From Euwallacea fornicatus (Eukaryota > Arthropoda > Insecta > Coleoptera > Curculionidae), in contig NC_089567.1 of the NCBI RefSeq assembly GCF_040115645.1, positions 2,914,001 to 2,978,000 on the forward strand: a stretch of 64,000 nucleotides of DNA, written 5' to 3'. A program made the position numbers and the translations under genes. Positions 48,389-61,075 of this stretch are shown one piece after another. The notes under the pieces are model-generated. The model was not told the origin of the DNA, did no database searches, and saw only the letters and a program-made list of their open reading frames with translations. Each line of letters starts with the position of its first letter. Position 1 is the stretch's first letter.

Positions 48389-49570
48389 TTACCTTACCCT
48401 GAAAAGAGTTCCGTTTTTATTTCTAATCTCGTTTACCCCTTCCTGAATGTTATTCCACAGTTCTTCTCTGCTGTTAGGTATGGTCTTATATTTTAAAGCT
48501 TTTAGATGTCCCCGAAAAAAGAAGTCAAGTGGTTTCAAGTTAGGACTTCGTGCTGGCCAAGGATTTTCACTACTCCGGCTAATCCATCGGTAGGGAAAAT
48601 TAATATTTAAAAATTTTCTTATTTGTAGAGAATAATGGGCAGGCGCCCCATCGTGCATAAACCAAGTTCTCCTTCTAACATCCAAAGGAACATCTTCCAA
48701 AAATAAGGGTTAAAATTAATTAAATTATTTATTATATTAATTAAAACTGATGTTGAGAATAATGCTCTCGCACTAATTGAGGCTGCATCACATCATAATA
48801 ATTATTGTTTCGCCAATTGAATATCCCCCGCAGGCTAAATGTTGCCTCGTCCGTGAATAATATTTGTTAAGGGTGTTCCTTCGATAAATGAAACACGACA
48901 AAGACAATTTGTTTTATGTAAAAATGGACTGTATTAACTATGCACTTATCTCAAAAGAATGTAAGAATCTTGGTCTAAGTAACGAAGAATAGGGAGAATG
49001 CTTATTGGGCGGGTACACGATATGATGCGGATCACATCCCGTCACCGACGTAGCTTTCACCCGACCAGACCACAGGAAGAGCAGAAAAAAGAGAGCGAAA
49101 ATTGCTCCGATTATCCCTTAAGTACTAACCCCGAAGAATTCCAACCAGGGGCGCACCACCACCAAGAACCATTATAAGCTATGGCTACAACGCATCCCAT
49201 AACTCGTGGCCATCTGGGGAATATCTATACTAATCGCTTTTCTGGGAATATTGCGGGTCCAACAAATTGACCATCAAAGCAATAGTCCCTTAGAGAAAGC
49301 TTCTTCGACTAGTAGCACATTCCCCAACCAAAGCGTATCCTTAGCTTTGGCCTGATGGGCCATGTGGTCTGGCACCCAGATGGTATTCTCCGAATAAGTA
49401 TCGCAGTACATAGGCTTAACTTAAGGGAGTAAATGACAGTATACAATAAACCTAACATTAACAACAATAAAAAATAAATAGAAAACAAAAAAACCCAATA
49501 ACTTAGAGTCCCGAACAATATTTCATTGAAGAAAAGCGGATTCAAATTTTGTTTTTCGCGCAGGAAGTAG
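48389..49570 (-). pseudogene. Mariner-type transposase fragment, interrupted by a solo LTR
   Basis: The part above the LTR reads PLFFNEIL, and the part below continues FTDEATFSLRGIFNWRNNN with the first Asp. A gap or decay follows near 48720-48780. Then come EDVPLDVRRRTWFMHDGAPA (second Asp), WPARSPNLKPLDFFFRGHLK and NKNGTLFRVR. The third catalytic Asp is Asn (SPN). 36 residues lie between the second Asp and that Asn, as in the two other copies. The frame is otherwise open over 103 codons. Confidence 0.75.
48865..49517. mobile_element. Solo LTR of a retrotransposon with 5-bp target duplication
   Basis: The 653-bp segment starts TGTTAAGGGTG and ends GTCCCGAACA, so it has TG...CA termini with short inverted ends (TGTT/AACA). 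ATATT flanks it directly on both sides (48860-48864 and 49518-49522). It interrupts a transposase frame that reads through once the LTR and one ATATT copy are disregarded. A 5-bp duplication fits Copia or BEL/Pao better than most Gypsy elements. Orientation is not settled; AATAAA motifs near 49446-49480 favour the plus strand. Confidence 0.8.
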
Positions 49571-49969
49571 GAAAGATCAATTCTATTTTATTAAATCAAA
49601 CTACACCGAAATATTATCATCGCCTGCCTATCAAAAAGTATTGCTACTAGGAAACTATAGCATATGCGCCGGAAAATGTACCCGAAACTATCTCGAAAAC
49701 CGTTCGATATACGTACTTTTGTTTGGAAAAGGGTCTACTCTTTCCACATTTATTTGTCGTACCTAAAATCCCTCCTATACAAAATTTAATCTCAAAAATT
49801 TGCAAAATGTAAGTTTTATCAACAAATTACAAAAAAATAATAATTGTTTTAACAGCCTGTAAATCGAAAAGGACCAAGTTTTATATAAGACAAGTTCAGC
49901 TTAATCATATTGTTTTTCAACGGTGTTTCACCCTCTACTAATTTGTACCAATGTTTCTGGGATTTCCTG

Positions 49970-50760
49970 TATAGTTGAGTTTTTGTATAATCTGTTTATC
50001 TTTCAATAATCAACTATTTTGATATAAAACTATGATGGATTTTAAATATTCCATACTTTCGTTCACAACCGTATATGGTTTCGAATAGAGCCCAGAGTTT
50101 ACGAAGTCAAACGGAGTATATAAGCGTTTATTTTATATACATGAGCGCCATTTTTAAGCTGAATACCTATTTGACAATAAGAGTAGTAAATTGTCAAAGA
50201 CGCTATCAATTTTTTTCAATTGGTTGAAATTAAAGTTTTCTACGTAATACGCATTGTACATTATCAAATATCTTGAAAACGGTCAAATTTTGAGGCTATC
50301 AACAGGAATACCTTTTTTTATTGAAAATATTAAACACAGTAATATTTTTTATTAATAGGGCTACTAAAGATGCACAGAAAAAAAATTAGAGCCCTTTTAA
50401 CTAGCAAAGACGGGTTCAGGTCGCACCTCCTATTAGTTACAATAAAACCGATAGTATAAATTTATTTACCATGTATGAAAGCCCCGGGATACTCAGTTTC
50501 AGTACCATAGGTCAAAAGACTGTGAAGATAGGGGATAAAGTCAAAATTAAAATTAAACTTTAACACCCTGTATATTAATGATTTGACGGCTAGAATCTGC
50601 CATTGCTCTTTGTCCTATTATTTTGGGACACCCTGTATATGGGCTTAAAACAGTCTCATTTAACTATATTTTCCCACAGCCGAAACAATCTAAACCCAAT
50701 TAGCGACAAAAACGTCCAACATATCAATATATATTTTTTTAATTCACAAATCTACTTATA
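49970..50760. other. Non-coding stretch with one element end at 50570-50635
   Basis: Two right-type ends lie 65 bp apart: AACACCCTGTA (last base of the core at 50570) and GGACACCCTGTA (50635). No left partner was found. No gene is seen. Confidence 0.4.
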
Positions 50761-51734
50761 CAGGGTTCGCCATTACTCCGGCCTTGGTTCCTGGTGTCTT
50801 TGTATAAATATCAATATGAAATGTTTAGTACAGTATTCATTTATATTGGAAAGCTGCATGATTTAATAATATTTTTGTTTATACAGAGTGTTCCGTTTTC
50901 GCTGGGCGGCATAAAGTTATAATTTTTTAAATAGCAACCCATAGTTTTTTTATGCCATTTGACGAAACCTTAATTTGGAAGGAAAATACATGAAACACTT
51001 TTTAAATTGGTTGCGGCGTTGCCATATTAGAAAAATTTCTTTAAAAATGCAGTATCAGAAGAAAATTATCACAAAACTGGTGTTTTTTGAAATTTGTTTT
51101 TGTAAAGTAGTAAATGAAAGTCAGAGGTACTTAAAAACTTAAAAACATTTTGTTAATGCATCATACTTTTTTTGTATAAGAGCGCTAATTTGCAAATTTT
51201 ACAAATTGCTGAAACTCGTTTTTTTTTAAATGGTACCCATGATTTTTTTCAAGTCCTAATGTAATTTTTAATTCTCTATTCGTTTGCAATAACATCTTTT
51301 CATCTAACATTTACAGTTATGGAGATATTTGCAAAATTTCAATCAAATTGCAACAGGCATTATTATAATCCAACAGATTTATTCTAGTAGACTTTGCTTC
51401 TATTTAACAAAAGCATAAATTACTTATTTCATTTAGTTGTCATATTACCTGTCATTACCTTCTAATATGGCAACGCCGCAACCAATTTAAAAAATGTTTC
51501 ATGTATTTTCCTTCTAAATTAAGGTTTCATCAAATGGCATAAAAAAAAACTATGGGTTGCTATTTAAAAAATTATAACTTTATGCTGCCCAGCGAAAACA
51601 GAACACTCTGTATAAACAAAAAATATTATTAAATCATGCAGCTTTCCAATATAAATGAGTACTGTACTAAACATTTCATATTGATATTTATACAAAGACA
51701 CCAGGAACCAAGGCCGGAGTAATGACGAACCCTG
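50761..51734. mobile_element. Foldback element with about 270-bp arms and dual end motif
   Basis: Outer ends read CAGGGTTCGCCATTACTCCG and the inverted copy, flanked by TA. Inner motifs (CAGAGTGTTCCGTTTTCGCT) start at 50884 and end at 51610, 123 and 124 bp inside. The arms are nearly identical over about 270 bp. The core (51030-51465) has no readable coding remnant. Because the outer arms are symmetrical right up to the inner motifs, an alternative reading is a second element inserted at the exact TA centre of an older palindrome. Confidence 0.85.
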
Positions 51735-51749
51735 TATACGTCACATCCA

Positions 51750-51969
51750 ACAGTAGTCAGTGAGAACTTTTGGGATTGCCGTCCTATCAACATTCAGAGA
51801 ACGATTTTTTTTTGTACAAAACGTGAGACTTCAAATGTCCTTAGATGATAGTCCAAGGAATCATCTATCTGAATGTTTTTCGCTTTTAAAAGTAGGTTCA
51901 GTGGATTTAGAGGATATAATTTCAAATTTATCTTTAAGTTTCATTTCTAACGGTTCAGCTGTTGCTTAG
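51750..51969 (+). CDS. Unassigned open frame, possible terminal exon
   Basis: About 70 codons read VRTFGIAVLSTFRERFFFVQ, MSLDDSPRNHLSECF and VGSVDLEDIISNLS, ending TAG at 51969. AATAAA follows about 20 bp downstream. The composition (LDDSP, DLEDI) looks coding, and it does not match the transposases here. A possible acceptor (CATCCAACAG) lies just upstream. I do not recognise it and found no partner exon, so it may be chance or a relic. Confidence 0.3.
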
Positions 51970-53868
51970 TTTATTTCTCGACGTAAAATAAATAATTAAA
52001 TATCTTGTATGACTTGCCCGAGTTTACGCCCTCAACGCCTTTTTGCATTAATACGAGATAAAATAAAATGATAACAAAATTTCAGTAAAATCATTTATTC
52101 AAGCTAAAAACAAATAATAAATATTACGACTAGAGTCAGTTTTATAATTTATTTAATAAGAAAGAAAAAAACACTTTAGATATAGATTCGGGAGAAGACA
52201 TCTTTTAGGTGAGTCATTTTTACGAAAGAATGGTTTTCTGTGTTGTCCGATTGAGTAAAGCTCATAAGTCAACCCCTATATACATATACATATATTTAAC
52301 GATGTTTGGTGATTAGTGAGATTGAAAATAATATTAAATTGTTACATAGCTTTAACTAGCTTAATGAACTTTATAAAAGTGTTACAAAAATTGTTAATGT
52401 GCATTTAATACTTCGCCTTATTCGTATAAAGTATCAGTGAAAGATTTGCTGCCAGTCTTAGTGCAAACATTTGTCAAATAAAAGGCATAACGGTAAATAT
52501 TAATAAAACCGGGACATTGGATACGGTGAGAGATCTTAAAATTTGTAAATTTGAACAAAAGTTGCGTAATTAATGTCCAACAAAATGTTATGTTGCTTAG
52601 TGTGCAACAATAGAATAATACACATATTGTATTATTCTCTAGTTGACTTCATTATCCTGCCAATACTTAACGTTGGTACATACATATAAAAATTGAAATA
52701 CATTTATATAGGGATAAAGCTAGTTCATTTTTATCAAAATATGTATGAGTTCATGCAACCTATAGGGAAACGTAGAGCAAAGTCGAATAATGGGGAAAAA
52801 CCAAATTCATTATTTAAAATACCTAAACTAGCTGGATTGAGTACCTCTTTCGACAATAATGTATCGGATGAGAAATACTGCCTATAGGATGATAAGGATT
52901 TGTATTTTAAAGTGACAATATGAAAATTATAATTAGATCAGGCTGTAGTAAATTAAAACTACATTACTTAAGGTAGTAAACTGATTTTCTCTTCCAAAGA
53001 GATAGAACAAACTAGAATAATTTTTACGGAAACATGTATTCACCCAAAACGCAAATAACTAAATGTAAACCCTTTTGAATTTTAAAGAAGAGCTAAATGG
53101 AAAATATTAATTGGAGCAAATGGAAACTGAAGACATGAGTATTAAGTCACTAAACTATGTTTTTTTTTCACTTACGGTAAGGCAATTGATACTAAAGAAT
53201 TTTTTGCTTATGGAACTAAAACAGAAGAAACCTCAATGGAAATATATTATTGCACAAGTCATAAACCTATCTTTTCACAGTAACTAATCAGCAAAAAGTG
53301 TAAAAAGAAGTAACAACACTTTTTTTACATTTTTTTTGCAGTACTTTAGGTAAAACCTAAAGCAATTTTAACACCAGGTATATATTGCTCATAAAATAGT
53401 CTAAAGCTTTCCCCATTTAATTGACTTTACATCTCTTATGATAATCGAGGCAAACATTCATGTAAAACCAATTTGGAACAGACTGTATACCTCTCTAAGA
53501 ATAAAACAGATTTTTCATTTTTTTTTAATTTGTTACTTTACTTTTTATGTATGATTAAACCATAGGTCTTCCACTTTGCCCGAAATTCTTCTATAAGTTT
53601 TTTTTTGTTGAAATAGTCCAACAAATTTGGAACTCTTACCATTTCCTATGTCCCCATACTATTCATTCATCATACAAAGTTATATCTAGACATTAGCACC
53701 CACCATGGCCACAATTGCACATATTAAATTATGCAGCTTTGAGGCAACACGAATAACAAACTCTATTAGAAGTAAATTCTCCGACCACAACAACAACCAT
53801 TATGATTCTTTAATTTTAGAGTATTTCGAAACAATGTATATTTTAATGATACCACAGCAAGTCAAACG
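51970..53868. other. Non-coding stretch downstream of Cep97
   Basis: No coding region or complete element was found. The Cep97 3' UTR should start at 53868 and run downward. AACACCAGGTATAT near 53371 may be a decayed element end. Confidence 0.45.
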
Positions 53869-56800
53869 CTACGTTTCCTCGACAGAAATATTACTGTCTT
53901 CGTTTTCAGCGTCTTCAACCGTGTAATCTTCTTTCGGTTCTGGTTCTGCCGATTGTGGTTCCTGTAGAATATTCCCAAATCATGAAAGAATATATCTACC
54001 ATATAGGGTAATTCGCAATACAATTGACACACGACAGCTGTGGGTAGAGGACCTTAAAACCCGTTGTAGGTGCTTTAAGCAGACCGCTATCCATGTGACT
54101 TTATGTTCATGTGATTTTCACATGTTACCATCAAAAAATAAAAAAATGATTACTTTTTTCAGACATCTAAAGGAGAGTTAAACAGCTTTTTATTAATAAA
54201 CTGAAATATAACTTACTATTAGAGGGTGTCCTACGAAGAAATTTTCCATCCATACCATAGAACTGTTTTTAAATGTTCAGTTAAAGAGTGAAAGCTGTCA
54301 GTTAACAGTTAACTGGCCGATGAAGCGTATTTTAAATTGAAATTAAAGCTTAGCAATTGAGGTAAGGATACATTTCTGAAACACCTCCATAATAAAAAAA
54401 GACACTTTGACGGATGGTTACGGTTCACTGTGGGTTGTTTCACATATAATTTAATAGGACATTGAAAAATCAGTTCTTATTGAGTTTACAGTTAAATAAA
54501 GATATCCATAAAAATAAATGGACTAGATATCCAAATTTCGGTTTTCTAAGTTAAGGAATTGGTATTGCTAGAATACAGAGTTTTCTAATATTATTTGGTG
54601 CATCTTTTGAGGTCAAACTGTAGGTATCAAAAACAATCTTTACTCAAAGTTGACGTGTTTTGAGGCCGTCTGCACACATCTATTTTGTGCTTTTGTTTTT
54701 AGTTTTGTAAACAAGAATAATATGGGAATAAACATAGGTCATAATTTAATGTCTTCATAATTTCAATAATTTTACCTGTGTGTCAACGTTTTCAGATACA
54801 GTTCGTATAACACCATCGACCAATGTTCCGGCAAACTGACGCAATTCTTTATTTACTTGTCCAGTTTCAACATTCTCCTTTTTTCTTTGGCTGACAGGCA
54901 ATGGCAAAGAAGAAGGTCGTGACTGCTGCAAATGCTGCTTTTGGAAAGGAAAAATTTTCCCTGCCTCCCCCTAAAAATAACAATTTCTTTCTAACGCGGC
55001 ATCCAAAGAAAAAAAATTCCAAAATGCCACTTTACCTGAGGAGTATGAACGGCAACGATTTCGGTTTGCGTAGCAATTCCGTTGTCAGTTAATTGTTGCC
55101 CAATGGCGGCCTTTTGATTAAACATTGACATTACCCGTAAGATGTCTTGCATGGAGTATTGAAGTTGTTGAATCTACGACAAACAAATATAATATGAAAT
55201 ATTAAAATGCATAACATATGTTGAGGGTTTGCCAAACCTGCTCTTGCAAAACCGAACAGGTTTGAGCCAATTCTCGAACCACTTCGGAGTTATTCGGTGC
55301 CAAATTCGTCATGTTAAGGCTGCATGAACTACCGTCAGGATTTACAGTGTGTAGTGATGAAACTTTTTTCCACAAAGCACTAATCGCCTCCGTTTGCAAC
55401 ATTTGAATTTTGCGTTCGCTCTCCAAAGCTGCCTTAGTTGTTTCCATATCAGAAGAGAGTTTTCTGTACAATAAAACTATCTTTTTACAAAACAACATAA
55501 ACTGTAAAGGCAAGAATAAAATAAAATGTAATTTACAGGGTGTCTCTATATGGAATAAAAATGGTGCGTAAAAGACACTACCACTGACTCCAGAGACCGC
55601 AATATAATGATTTGTACCCGTAGTCTTTGCCGTAGAATCCTGCGGAGTAATTAATTTTCCCTGGAATATATGTTTTAGTGACAAAAAATTACATATGGTT
55701 GTACTTTTTTTAATGGGTCAATACATACAGTCTCTTTAAGGGCTAATAAGGGGAATAAAATAGAGTAGTATCACTTTTGGCAAAAACAATCTTTGGCTTA
55801 GTTTAGAAACAACGTGGAAAAAATTAAAAATTGTTGAGTTCGACTTACTTCTATTTTTATGGAAAATGGCTAAGCTTAAGGCTATTTCTAAAACAAGTAA
55901 AATTCTTTAAAATACTACCTGTTTAACCAACTTTGAATATATTATGATGACCGCGGTCCATACATATGTAGAACCAATTTAAAACACACCATATGTAAGA
56001 GCAAATTCCGATTCACTCTATGTTAAATAGTGTCCTGATTAGTCATAAATTAAAAAATTAAATACTTACTGAATGTAACTGTTGGCGCGCTGATTCTGTA
56101 AGACTCTAAACATCTCTTGAACATCCTTATCCTTATTTCTTGTATAATATCCTCGCCACATTTTTTGAATACATATTGCAGCTGGAGTAACTTTCTCATT
56201 ACTGTTTTCAAAGTCTTTTTGCATCCTAAAAAATATCACTATGCATCAAATAAGTATATTGTAAATTTAGTAACTTTGAATAGCATAGCAAGAAAAAACT
56301 GCAAATAATGCAATAAGAAATGAGAAACAGGCAGTGTCATGTTCTATATAAAGTAGCTCCATAAGAAATTGCAAAGATCCAAATGGTAACGGACTTGGTT
56401 AAAAATGTAAAATATGTAATTTGTGAAAAATTAGCCTATAATTGGAAGTAAAAAATCAATAAAATCGGATAGTAAGCTTAGAATTTATTTTATATCAAAG
56501 TTAGGGTACATTTTTAGTGAGACGGATAGTTTTCCTACATTTTCTTAAATACATTTTGTATTTTAATAGTCTTTTTTTGTAAAATTTAAAAAGAACAAAA
56601 CTCCTGATTTAAATATCTCCACTCTCTGCAAAAATGTTTACAAAATTTCAGAAACCAAAAGCAATTTAACAGTGCTCTTTATGGCATATCAAATTTTCAA
56701 AAATATATCTTCTCCCATTACGTTTATTTTGTAATACGCACTGTTTCGGAGATAACAATGCTGAGAACATCTAAATAAGACACTCTGGATATAAATAATA

Positions 56801-59800
56801 AGATGAATCAACCACTGATTATTATCATTGGAACAAAACCAATATCTGAATTCACATCTGAAACTTTTACCTTCGTTCCTCAGCTTTCAATTGAATTCTT
56901 TCAAGCTTCGAATCATATAACTCAGACTCATCTTCACTGCTGGGAGATTTGGCCCGCAAAATTGAAGGTTTCTTGTTCACTTCTCTTCTAAATTAATATT
57001 AAATAAATTAATCACTCGTATTTTATTTATATTAGAACAGTGACAGTTGAGTCACTTTTATTGGTCGTTTCTCTGAACACATGTGTTTGTAGCGCGAGAG
57101 GGGTGCTTCAAATTATATATAATAATCTAAAATGCGCTCTTAAGCTGATTTAACTTCAAAAACGTAACAGTTAGCGGCAACTACATAGACTAAATTTATT
57201 TTTTAATATTAACCGAAATTTATAGGCAATTTAGATACCTCAAATTAGAATCCACAATTTTTCTTTGCCTGTTAGGAGATGGTGTTCCACGATCTTTCCT
57301 TCCACTCTCACTGATCTGTGACCTTGAGGATGATGAAGACACCCTATTGAACTTAGGTGACCGAACAACTTCAGTTTGCTTTACTTTGGTGGGTGAATTG
57401 CTAGAAACCTGCGTCTTTTGCGTTCTGTTCATTTTTTCAATTAAAGGCGGAGGTCTGTAATCGGGACTCATAAGACTTTCCGGTACTGGAACCATTTTAG
57501 TCACTGCCTGCAACGGACTGTTTATCGGCGCTGCATCTGGAAGCCGCCAAACTTTTAAATGTACTTGATTAATGTTTGAGACAAAAATACCTCGAAGTCT
57601 GTCAGGTGTGGGAAAATTGCTCAACGACTCTGTCATATTTTTCGCAATACTCTGTCTCAATATTGAAGCGTCCAAACTTTGCGTCATTATAGAACTGTTA
57701 TCATGATCTCCGCTACCGGTTAAAATATTGTAACAACTCAGAGACATTCGATCGGGAGATTTAATACGACTTGAGGCTCGGGAAGCTATAAAAGTCAAAC
57801 GACGACCATAAAATTAATTAAGCCATTGACCTGATCTCAACGGAACATTTTCCAACTTTTCGCAAAAAATAGCAAAGTAAAAAAATATCATCTATTGTTT
57901 TTCAATGTTCGAGTAAATTGTCGAGTTTTTGCTCGCGTTTTCAAAATATTAGGGCGTCTATGTCATTACTTACAATTTAATCTAGGCGAATTTCTATTTT
58001 GCTGCATTCTCTTTTTGCTGGCAGGGGATGGTTGCGGTGAAGCTATTCAAATATTATAAAAGTAAAACATAACATTCATGATAATAAGTAGTTTACAGCT
58101 AGTAAGCTTACAGTTAGAAGATTGTTCTCTTAGCTGTTGTTGATGATGTTGAGCCTTGCTTAGGATTAATCTTAACTTCCTGTCCTCCTCAGTTTCCAGT
58201 GTCTCTCCTGTTAAAGGACAGACAGTGGCTAAGTAGTTGACAAGTTCTCTTTGGTCACCAATTCTAAAATTTCTTCCCCTGCCTTGAGAATATAACCACT
58301 CTGCCCTTAAACTAGAGAAATTTCGAATAAAAATGATATTTTTAGCTGTCATATATTAGTAACGAGATATAGGGGTACGGCTCTAAAGCAATGAGAGTAT
58401 ACATTTTGATGAGTTGCGATTTTATTATTTATTTCGTCATTGATGAGTAATAGGTGGGACATCTCCAAAGAGTAGAGATTATATGACAATTATGTGTTAT
58501 AATTGCCAATATTTCTTAAGGAAAATGATTAAGTCCCGAACCACAAGCGAGGAGCACATGTCTACATTAGGCTAATCTGACTAACTTGCATGTTGGCCCT
58601 TCTTGTAGATGACTTGGAATATATATTTTCTTAGCCTAACTAAAGATTTTCTGGACTACTCTCATTACTTTTGAGACAATCCATAAAAATACCTTTCAAT
58701 GGCATCCACAACATAGTCGTCAATTACATTAACATTTAAGCACCAGTTTATGACAAAGGGTCTATAGTCAAAACCTCTGTATGTTGATTAAGGAGTCGTA
58801 TTTAATGTTAACAGCTGTGGTTGAATAATTTTGTTCTATTTATTTATTAACAACGTATCAAGTGGAAATGAACGTCAAAATGATGTAAACCTTCAAAATA
58901 ATTTCAAATTTTCATTATAAATGAACAAAAGAACACAAACTAATAAAAGTCTGTTTTAAAACTAGAACTTTAGTTAGCTTGACGACCCATTCTATCTAAA
59001 AAATTATTTTCAACCTATAAAGGATACATGTTACTGCCAGTCATATTGACACAAGGATTATTAGCAATTGATATTTTGGTTAAATTGACTAGGTGTCCAA
59101 GCCTAGAAATTTCATTTAAATCCCCAATATTATTATTAGCTAGGGTTAGTGTTGTTAGACTTGCTGGCAAGAAGCGGTCACATTGTCCTAAATGATTTAT
59201 TTTATTTTTATGTAAAAACAAATTCTGAAATAAAAGATTAGTTTCAAGTTAGCAGTGGAGTTAAGATACATGAATAACGATCATCAACAAATTTACCTTT
59301 AAATTCTTAAGAAATGAAAGATCACTGACGTGTGTAATGCTGTTCTCTGACAAATCCAAATGTTCTAAGTTGATGTTAGTATTTAAATGCTCAATGGTCT
59401 GCAAAGGCGATAAAAACAATTTTACTAAATATAGTGTTAAGGAAAGTTAAACAATAGAAACCTTAACGCTGTTGCCCGACAGACAAAGCCATTTAAGCCC
59501 AATAAGCTCCTTTAGCCCTTCAATCATGAGAATTCCATTGTTGCTGAGGTTTAAAGTGTGCAAGTTGTGAAGCCGGCAGACACCATACATACGCAGGAGT
59601 TGATTACGACAAACAGAGAGCTGAAGCAAAAATAGTAGTTAAGTAGTAACTGATTTAAAATATCAAGTTGAGATATAAACACTAGAACTTTTCTACAGCA
59701 CATTTCAATAAATTTTTTTCTTTTATAAAAATTTATTTAAAGAAAAACGAGTTACTTAAAATAGTCAACTCAGTATTTTTAACGTAATTTTTAAGCCATT

Positions 59801-61075
59801 GCATAGCTACCAATATTTTTCAAGAAAACCATAAATTTCTTAGCTAAGTTTCCACATAAAAATAAGGTCGCTATGGTTACAAAGTCATTTGGCAAACACA
59901 GTCATTTGTAAGGAGATTCTACAACACGAGACAAATGTGATGCAGTTTTTAAATTGTATCTAATATATAGTTTTTGAAAATTTTGATCTGTTGTGTATGA
60001 ATATTGAAAACCACTAATGGTAGATCAATGGAGAAAAGTATTTTAATATGAAATTGCCCACAACAATTATTGCAAATAACTTTTAATTCCCTAAATTTCC
60101 CCTTTGGAGACACAACTTAGGATATATGGAAAAAAGTGTAATTATCTTCTTAAATTCCAAAGCAAAAATATGTACTACCATAAAATAGGTTCTGATTTTA
60201 GAGCAAATGTATGTCAGCTTATAAATCTTACAAATATAAATGGAAAGATCTTTGATGATACCATTTAATTTTTTTTTACATGATAAATAATATATTTAAG
60301 TACTTACCTTTTCCAATTTCACAAATGAGTCAATATTATCTAGTCTTTGAAGTTCATTATCATCGAGCACCAATTCTGTGATTTGACACTCATTGGGTCT
60401 ACACTTATTCAGCTTCCTAATTTTTGTGTTTGACAGATCCAAGAACTCCTCTCCTTTCCCTAAAATAACAATTCATTTCATATAGACTGAATATGTCATT
60501 ATGGAATCTACTTAACAGTTAATTATTTAATAATTCAAACTCCATAAAATTACTATTAAAATTAAGTTAAGATTTCAAAAGTCTGGTTACTTGTAATACT
60601 AAAAGATAAAGGTGTTCCTTTTTATAATATACTGTTTTTTTTTTTTTAATCAAAGTGTGATGCAAGCAAAAATATTGATTACAAAATTGTTGTGTAAGCT
60701 ACAGTTTCTTAAGAAAACGCTGCCATGACTTAGCAGCCATAATATAGAGTCAATAATATTTTCCAATGTCAATGACAATTTTGCCTATTGCCATCTAAAA
60801 AAACCACATGAATGGAAAAAGCAAGGGCAAGACTTTACAGTAGCGTCTATATTACAGCAAGACTTTCTTTGGTAAACCATGAGGCCAAATCAACCAAAAG
60901 ACCAATGCAATATAGTATTCATTAACAACTGTTAGAGAATAAATCGCACAATGTAAAAATGATCAAGATATGACAGAAGTACTACTTGGTATTGAACCAA
61001 TCTCCTCGTTTGAATAATCCTTATAGCTTACTCATTACTAGTCTTTTTAGATAAGTATCAGTATTATTTACCCAT
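53869..61075 (-). CDS. Cep97: Centrosomal protein of 97 kDa (Cep97)
   Basis: Fifteen exons join in frame to 813 codons with the stop: 61075-61072, 60459-60308, 59620-59462, 59398-59297, 59224-59028, 58776-58693, 58311-58112, 58042-57974, 57785-57239, 56987-56871, 56225-56070, 55463-55238, 55173-55036, 54970-54776, 53961-53869. Residues 3-200 form leucine-rich repeats (LDLSNTKIRKL, LTLANNNIGDLNEIS) with the LRR cap FDYRPFVINWCLNV. SLRAEWLYSQGRGR at 233-246 is diagnostic of CEP97. An IQ motif (IQKMWRGYYTR) lies at about 563-573, then helical, probably coiled-coil sequence to about 680, and an acidic tail. CEP97 partners CP110 at centriole ends and restrains cilium formation. The start (ATG plus one base before GTAAAT) is inferred. 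The exon 5/6 junction has an alternative with donor at GTAACA. Confidence 0.88.
55537..55690. repeat. Isolated element end in a Cep97 intron
   Basis: CAGGGTGTCTCTATATGGAA at 55537 looks like an outer end of the TACAGGGTG family. No partner end lies nearby. A similar fragment (GAGGGTGTCCTACGAAG) lies near 54222 in another intron. Confidence 0.35.

Larger units (their letters stand above)
47708..49969 (-). mobile_element. Mariner-type element with dual end motif, holding a solo LTR
   Basis: Outer ends read CAGGATGTCCCAAATTTATT and a diverged inverted partner (TGTTTCTGGGATTTCCTG). Inner motifs start at 47818 (CAGGATGTTAAAAAAATT) and end at 49859, 110 bp inside on both sides. The inverted repeats extend to about 48150 and 49660. 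Without the LTR the element is about 1.6 kb and carries part of a transposase on the minus strand. Confidence 0.8.

Noticed and set aside
49309..49545. Open frame with a hydrophobic stretch, resembling a membrane protein
   Set aside because: It runs across the junction of the solo LTR and the transposase remnant, so the hydrophobic part is LTR sequence read in frame by chance.
50761..51734. A second element inserted at the exact centre of an older palindrome
   Set aside because: It is possible for this copy alone, but the same inner motif at fixed spacing in seven other places fits a built-in end structure better.
54901..55092. Plus-strand frame starting MAKKKVV
   Set aside because: It overlaps Cep97 coding exons and an intron on the minus strand, and the minus-strand reading has matching splice sites and phases.
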